64,000 bases of DNA from the NCBI GenBank assembly GCA_002699485.1, contig PAAV01000055.1:1-64000 (forward strand). Reading direction: 5' to 3'. This document shows, piece after piece, positions 59,952-64,000 of this stretch. The position numbers and the translations under genes are program-made. This stretch comes from Chloroflexota bacterium. GTDB lineage: Bacteria; Chloroflexota; Dehalococcoidia; Lucifugimonadales; UBA2962. How positions within the stretch are numbered: position 1 is the stretch's first letter; every line of letters begins with the position of its first letter. The notes below the pieces were generated by a model, which was not told the DNA's origin, searched no databases, and saw nothing but the letters and a program-made list of their open reading frames with translations.

Positions 59952-60221
59952 ATGTTAGATGAAAACACTTTAAAACAGGGCATAGAAGAAGCATTTAAAC
60001 TTGGTGCGGCCGCTGGATCATATCCAGCAGTTGCGGCACTATTAGCTAAAGCAATACACACTTATGTAAATACTGCTGAGATTAAAATACCCATAACTAC
60101 TGAAGTATTGGGTTCTACTGGTCCGTGTGCAGTTGGCGCTCCTGCTGTACTTGATGGGGTGCTTGGCATAGCTAAGGGAACGGGCATAGTTCAAGCAGGA
60201 CCAGGATCAGCTTTAATATAG
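59952..60221 (+). CDS. Small hypothetical protein in the baseplate operon
   Basis: 89 aa from ATG 59952, MLDENTLKQGIEEAFKLGAAAGSYPAVAALLAKAIHTYVNTAEIKIPI; ATAA-rich leader with AAGGAAA upstream. Confidence 0.6.
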   Translation: MLDENTLKQGIEEAFKLGAAAGSYPAVAALLAKAIHTYVNTAEIKIPITTEVLGSTGPCAVGAPAVLDGVLGIAKGTGIVQAGPGSALI

Positions 60222-60244
60222 AGTAAATAGAACTAAATAAACAT

Positions 60245-60721
60245 ATGGCTACAAACGCAACACAAGAAGATGTCTATACCTTTGATCAAGATCATCTTAA
60301 TATAGATGATCCTGAAGCAATTCGTTATCTAACTTTGATGACTCCTAGGGATTTGACTTTACAATTTACTAAGAACCCTAATACGGGTGATCTTGCTTTG
60401 AAAACAGGTTCTAATGCAGTAAAGGAATCTATAAGAAATTTGATTTTAACTAAAAAAAAGGAAAGACCGTTTCAACCAGCACTTGGTTCAAGTATACTGG
60501 AATTATTATTTGAGCCAAATGATATAATTACTGAAAAATTAATTGAAGATGAAATTAGAACTACAATTGAAAATTTTGAAAGAAGAGCAGAAGTATTAGA
60601 TGTAATTGTTAATGATGATAGAGAGGGACAAGGTTATCGTATTAAAATAATTTTTTCTGTCATTAATGAAAATGAACCGGTAACATTTACAACATTTTTA
60701 ACAAGAAGTAGAGGTACTTAA
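60245..60721 (+). CDS. 25: Baseplate wedge subunit, gp25-like
   Basis: NAVKESIRNLILTKKKERPFQPALGSSILELLFEPNDIITEKLIEDEIRTTIENFERRAEVLDV. Confidence 0.94.
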   Translation: MATNATQEDVYTFDQDHLNIDDPEAIRYLTLMTPRDLTLQFTKNPNTGDLALKTGSNAVKESIRNLILTKKKERPFQPALGSSILELLFEPNDIITEKLIEDEIRTTIENFERRAEVLDVIVNDDREGQGYRIKIIFSVINENEPVTFTTFLTRSRGT

Positions 60722-62590
60722 ATGGCAGAAGCTACTAAATTACGAGTTTCAGAATTAGATTTTGATCAAATAAAAAATAATTTTAAAAGTTTTCTTAAAG
60801 AACAAGATATTTTTAGAGATTATGATCAAGATGGTTCTGCAATTTCTCAACTTTTAGATATTTTAGCATATAATACTCATTATAATGCTTTTTATTTAAA
60901 CATGGTAGCAAATGAAATGTTTATTGATTCTGCCACTACTAGAAATGCTATAATATCTTTATCTAAATTATTAGGATATACTCCGAAATCAAGAACAGCG
61001 GCAAAAGCAAATGTAAATATATCAATAACACCCAATGATTCTCCTGCAAATATTACTGTAGCAAAAAATACAAAATTTAATTCTGTTATAAATGGAGTTA
61101 ATTATACTTTTGTTACTGATAAATCATATGGAACGACTGCAAATAATGACAATTCAGTAGTTACTATTGAAAATGTTTCATTAATTGAAGGAGATCCATT
61201 AACTTTTCAATATACTGCTAATACACAAGATTCTTCACAAAGATTTACTGTTCCTAATAGAGGAGTTGATCATTCAACAGTTACAGTTTCTATTAAAGAA
61301 AATTCTTTTACTACAACTTTATCTCCTTATACTTTAGCGACTGATCTGCTTGAAGTTAGTTCAACATCAAATGTATTCTTTATAGAAGAGGGTTCAGATT
61401 TTAAGACAGAAATAAAATTTGGAGATGGAGTTTTAGGAAGAAAATTACAAACTGGAAATATTGTTATTATTGATTATAATATTTGTGCTGGTTTATTGGG
61501 AAATGGTGCAAATAATTTTACAGTTGCAACAACTGCTGGAGGATATTCAACTGTTAATCTTTCAACTAATAGTAATGCTGAAGGTGGCTCCGATGAAGAA
61601 ACTCTTAATTCTATAAGATTTAATGCTCCTAGACATTTTAATACACAAAATCGAGCAGTAACAAAAGATGATTATAAACGAATTATAATGAGAGATTATC
61701 CGTTAGCAGAATCTATAGTTGTATATGGTGGAGAAGAAGCAGATCCTCCTGAATATGGAAAAGTTTTTATAGGCATAAAACCTAAATCGGGACTTTATTT
61801 AACAGATTCAGTAAAAACAAATATTAAAGACAATATTCTTAAAAAATATAATGTTGCATCTATAACACCAGAGTTTGTTGATCTTGATTACATTTATGTT
61901 TTATTAACAACAACTGTTAATTTTGATTCACGAAAAACAACAAGAACTTCACAAACATTAAGAAGTAGTATTATAAATTCTATTAATACATATGTTTCTG
62001 AAGACCTTTATCAATTTGAACAAACATTTAGATTATCAAAATTACAAACAAAAATTGATGAAACTGATTCTTCTATTTTAGGTAATGATAGTACTATTAG
62101 ATTGAAAAAAATATTTACACCAACACTAGATACAAAATTGTCTTATACTTTAAGATTTAATAATGCAATTTATCATCCCCATACAGGCCACGCACCTGCT
62201 TTATCTTCTACTGCATTTTCTATAAATGATGAAAAAGATGTTTTAAGAGATGATTGTAAAATAAAAGATAAAGATAGTAAATTATTGATTTATAGAACAG
62301 ATAATGAAGGAAAAGAACATACAGTTAGAGAAAATGCTGGTACTATTGATTATATAACTGGAAAAGTAGTAATAGATTCTTTTGATCCCGCATCATATGC
62401 AGGTAATGAAATTAGTGTAACCGTTATACCTGTTTTAGGAGATGTTGCATCTTTAAGAGAACAATTGATAACAATTCAAGAAAAGGATCTTAATTTAAAA
62501 ATGAATGATACATCATTAGTTCAAAAACAAGATCAAGTTACAACAGCCGAAACCTCAACATCTCAAACAACCTCAGTAAATTATAATTAA
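60722..62590 (+). CDS. 6: Baseplate wedge subunit, gp6-like
   Basis: DFDQIKNNFKSFLKEQDIFRDYDQDGSAISQLLDILAYNTHYNAFYLNMVANEMFIDSATTRNAIISLSKLLGYTPKS. Confidence 0.93.
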   Translation: MAEATKLRVSELDFDQIKNNFKSFLKEQDIFRDYDQDGSAISQLLDILAYNTHYNAFYLNMVANEMFIDSATTRNAIISLSKLLGYTPKSRTAAKANVNISITPNDSPANITVAKNTKFNSVINGVNYTFVTDKSYGTTANNDNSVVTIENVSLIEGDPLTFQYTANTQDSSQRFTVPNRGVDHSTVTVSIKENSFTTTLSPYTLATDLLEVSSTSNVFFIEEGSDFKTEIKFGDGVLGRKLQTGNIVIIDYNICAGLLGNGANNFTVATTAGGYSTVNLSTNSNAEGGSDEETLNSIRFNAPRHFNTQNRAVTKDDYKRIIMRDYPLAESIVVYGGEEADPPEYGKVFIGIKPKSGLYLTDSVKTNIKDNILKKYNVASITPEFVDLDYIYVLLTTTVNFDSRKTTRTSQTLRSSIINSINTYVSEDLYQFEQTFRLSKLQTKIDETDSSILGNDSTIRLKKIFTPTLDTKLSYTLRFNNAIYHPHTGHAPALSSTAFSINDEKDVLRDDCKIKDKDSKLLIYRTDNEGKEHTVRENAGTIDYITGKVVIDSFDPASYAGNEISVTVIPVLGDVASLREQLITIQEKDLNLKMNDTSLVQKQDQVTTAETSTSQTTSVNYN

Positions 62591-62591
62591 G

Positions 62592-64000
62592 ATGTCAGAA
62601 TATAATTGGTTAAAAGATACAGAAAATATAAAAATAGTAAATAAAGTAGCAAATTTAATTGATGATCAATTACCAGAATTTGTTAAAGAAGAAGGTGGAA
62701 ATTTTTCTGAATTTTTACAATTTTATTATAAGTGGATGGAGTCTCATGAATTAACTATTTCAACTGTGATTCAAGATGAATATCATGTTAGATTAGAAAG
62801 TGAACAGGGGGGTTTTGTATTAGAAACAGGATTTGATCTTATATTAGAAGGAGATAGAACTAATGTAAGTGCTTATGAAAAAAATGAAATTATAACAGGA
62901 GTAACTTCAGGCGCAACTGGTACTGTTGATAGAAACACAAATACAGCATCGAGTAAAATTTATGTAACTGGAGTAACAAAAACAGATTTTGAAGTAGGTG
63001 AATTAATAAAAGGCACAAATAATCGAACACTTGGTACTGTAACTAGCTTTCAAAAAAATCCTCTTTTTGCATCAAGAACATTATTACAATCGAGAGATAT
63101 TGATAGTACAACAACATCCATGGTGGATTATTTTGCTAAAGAATTTTTGGTAAATTTTCCATTAAATTTAAGTACAGATAAAACGCTTTTAATAAAACAT
63201 ATATCTGATGTTTATAGAGCAAAAGGAACAAGTTCCTCATATGATTTTTTATTTAAATCATTATATGATATACAAAATCTTACTTTTTATACCCCAAAAA
63301 TAGATTTACTTAAACCTTCTTCGGGTAATTGGCAACAAGATCAATCTGTCAGAATTATTACTGATGATCCTATATCATCATTTGAAAGTCATTCTGTTAC
63401 AGGAAAACAATCAGGCGCAACTGGAATTGTAAATCGTCTTGAACAGTTTGCGGCTGGAGTTTTTGATATAACAGAATTATTTTTATCAAATATTGAAGGA
63501 ACATTTATTGTAGGAGAATCAGTTGAATCAAATGAAGTTGATGGTGTATCTGGTAGCGGAATAGCACAAGGATTGATATCTGAGATTATTATTACTAATG
63601 CAGGTTCGGATTATAAAATAAATGATAAACTTACATTTTCTGGTGGAGGAGGTGTTGAAGCAAAAGCAAAAGTTGGGGAGATTGGATCTGGTACATTAAC
63701 TAATTTTACTGTATTTGATGGTGGAGATGGTTATATTGAAGGTAAAGAATTAACAGTAAATAATTTTGCTACATTGGGGACAGGATTTGAAGGAAAAATT
63801 AAAGATGCAATTGATAGTTTTACATTTTCAAAAAATGAAGATATAATAGGAAACTTTACAACAGTTACATTTAATGATACTGCATATGAATTAAGCGGAG
63901 ATGAGACAGCAAATAGTGAAGATAGATTAATTGATGCATTGGGTTTTTCAAAATTGGATGCAGGACATATTTCTACTGTAGAAACAACTGCCTCTGGAAG
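62592..64000 (+). CDS. Baseplate/virion structural protein (gp7 position), truncated by window end
   Basis: Open frame from ATG 62592 to the window end (MSEYNWLKDTENIKIVNKVANLIDDQLPEFVKEEGGNFSEFLQFYYKWMESHEL...), missing from the ORF track because it has no stop; directly follows gp25-gp6. Confidence 0.75.
   Translation, partial: MSEYNWLKDTENIKIVNKVANLIDDQLPEFVKEEGGNFSEFLQFYYKWMESHELTISTVIQDEYHVRLESEQGGFVLETGFDLILEGDRTNVSAYEKNEIITGVTSGATGTVDRNTNTASSKIYVTGVTKTDFEVGELIKGTNNRTLGTVTSFQKNPLFASRTLLQSRDIDSTTTSMVDYFAKEFLVNFPLNLSTDKTLLIKHISDVYRAKGTSSSYDFLFKSLYDIQNLTFYTPKIDLLKPSSGNWQQDQSVRIITDDPISSFESHSVTGKQSGATGIVNRLEQFAAGVFDITELFLSNIEGTFIVGESVESNEVDGVSGSGIAQGLISEIIITNAGSDYKINDKLTFSGGGGVEAKAKVGEIGSGTLTNFTVFDGGDGYIEGKELTVNNFATLGTGFEGKIKDAIDSFTFSKNEDIIGNFTTVTFNDTAYELSGDETANSEDRLIDALGFSKLDAGHISTVETTASG

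Noticed and set aside
59952-60221. PAAR spike-tip protein
   Set aside because: Position near gp25 is suggestive, but the 89-aa sequence lacks recognisable PAAR motifs, so it is left as hypothetical.

Overview
This AT-rich window is from a T4-like marine myovirus (inference; the core genes are recognisable by motif). It has two parts. (1) Positions 1 to about 31.9 kb are a gap-free + strand gene train in which nearly every gene overlaps its neighbour by a few bases. It carries 14 complete radical-SAM proteins, each with CxxxCxxC, plus one C-terminal fragment at the left edge. Most have SPASM/twitch-like accessory cysteines. They are interleaved with three SGNH/GDSL-like proteins, a QueC/PP-loop-type ATPase, an amidinotransferase, two PLP aminotransferase-fold enzymes, two 2OG-Fe(II) oxygenases, a Rossmann methyltransferase-like protein with a heptad-repeat head, and many GT-A/GT9-like glycosyltransferases. 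After a short - strand structural pair come two giant multi-domain glycosyltransferases: 888 aa (GT4-FkbM-GT) and 1144 aa (GT2-GT4-TibC/heptosyltransferase-like). (2) From 39.9 kb is the conserved T4 core: gp33, gp59 and gp32; a - strand block (tape-measure/hub-like, gp51, gp26, tube-like, gp4); and a + strand baseplate block (gp48/gp54 pair, gp53, gp27-like hub, gp5, two very large structural proteins, gp25, gp6, and an open ORF in the gp7 position). The main candidate for an undescribed system is the phage-encoded radical-SAM/glycosyltransferase/guanidinylation cassette. It could build or install an unusual glycan or peptide modification, but its product and target are unknown. All family calls come from reading motifs by eye; no searches were run.
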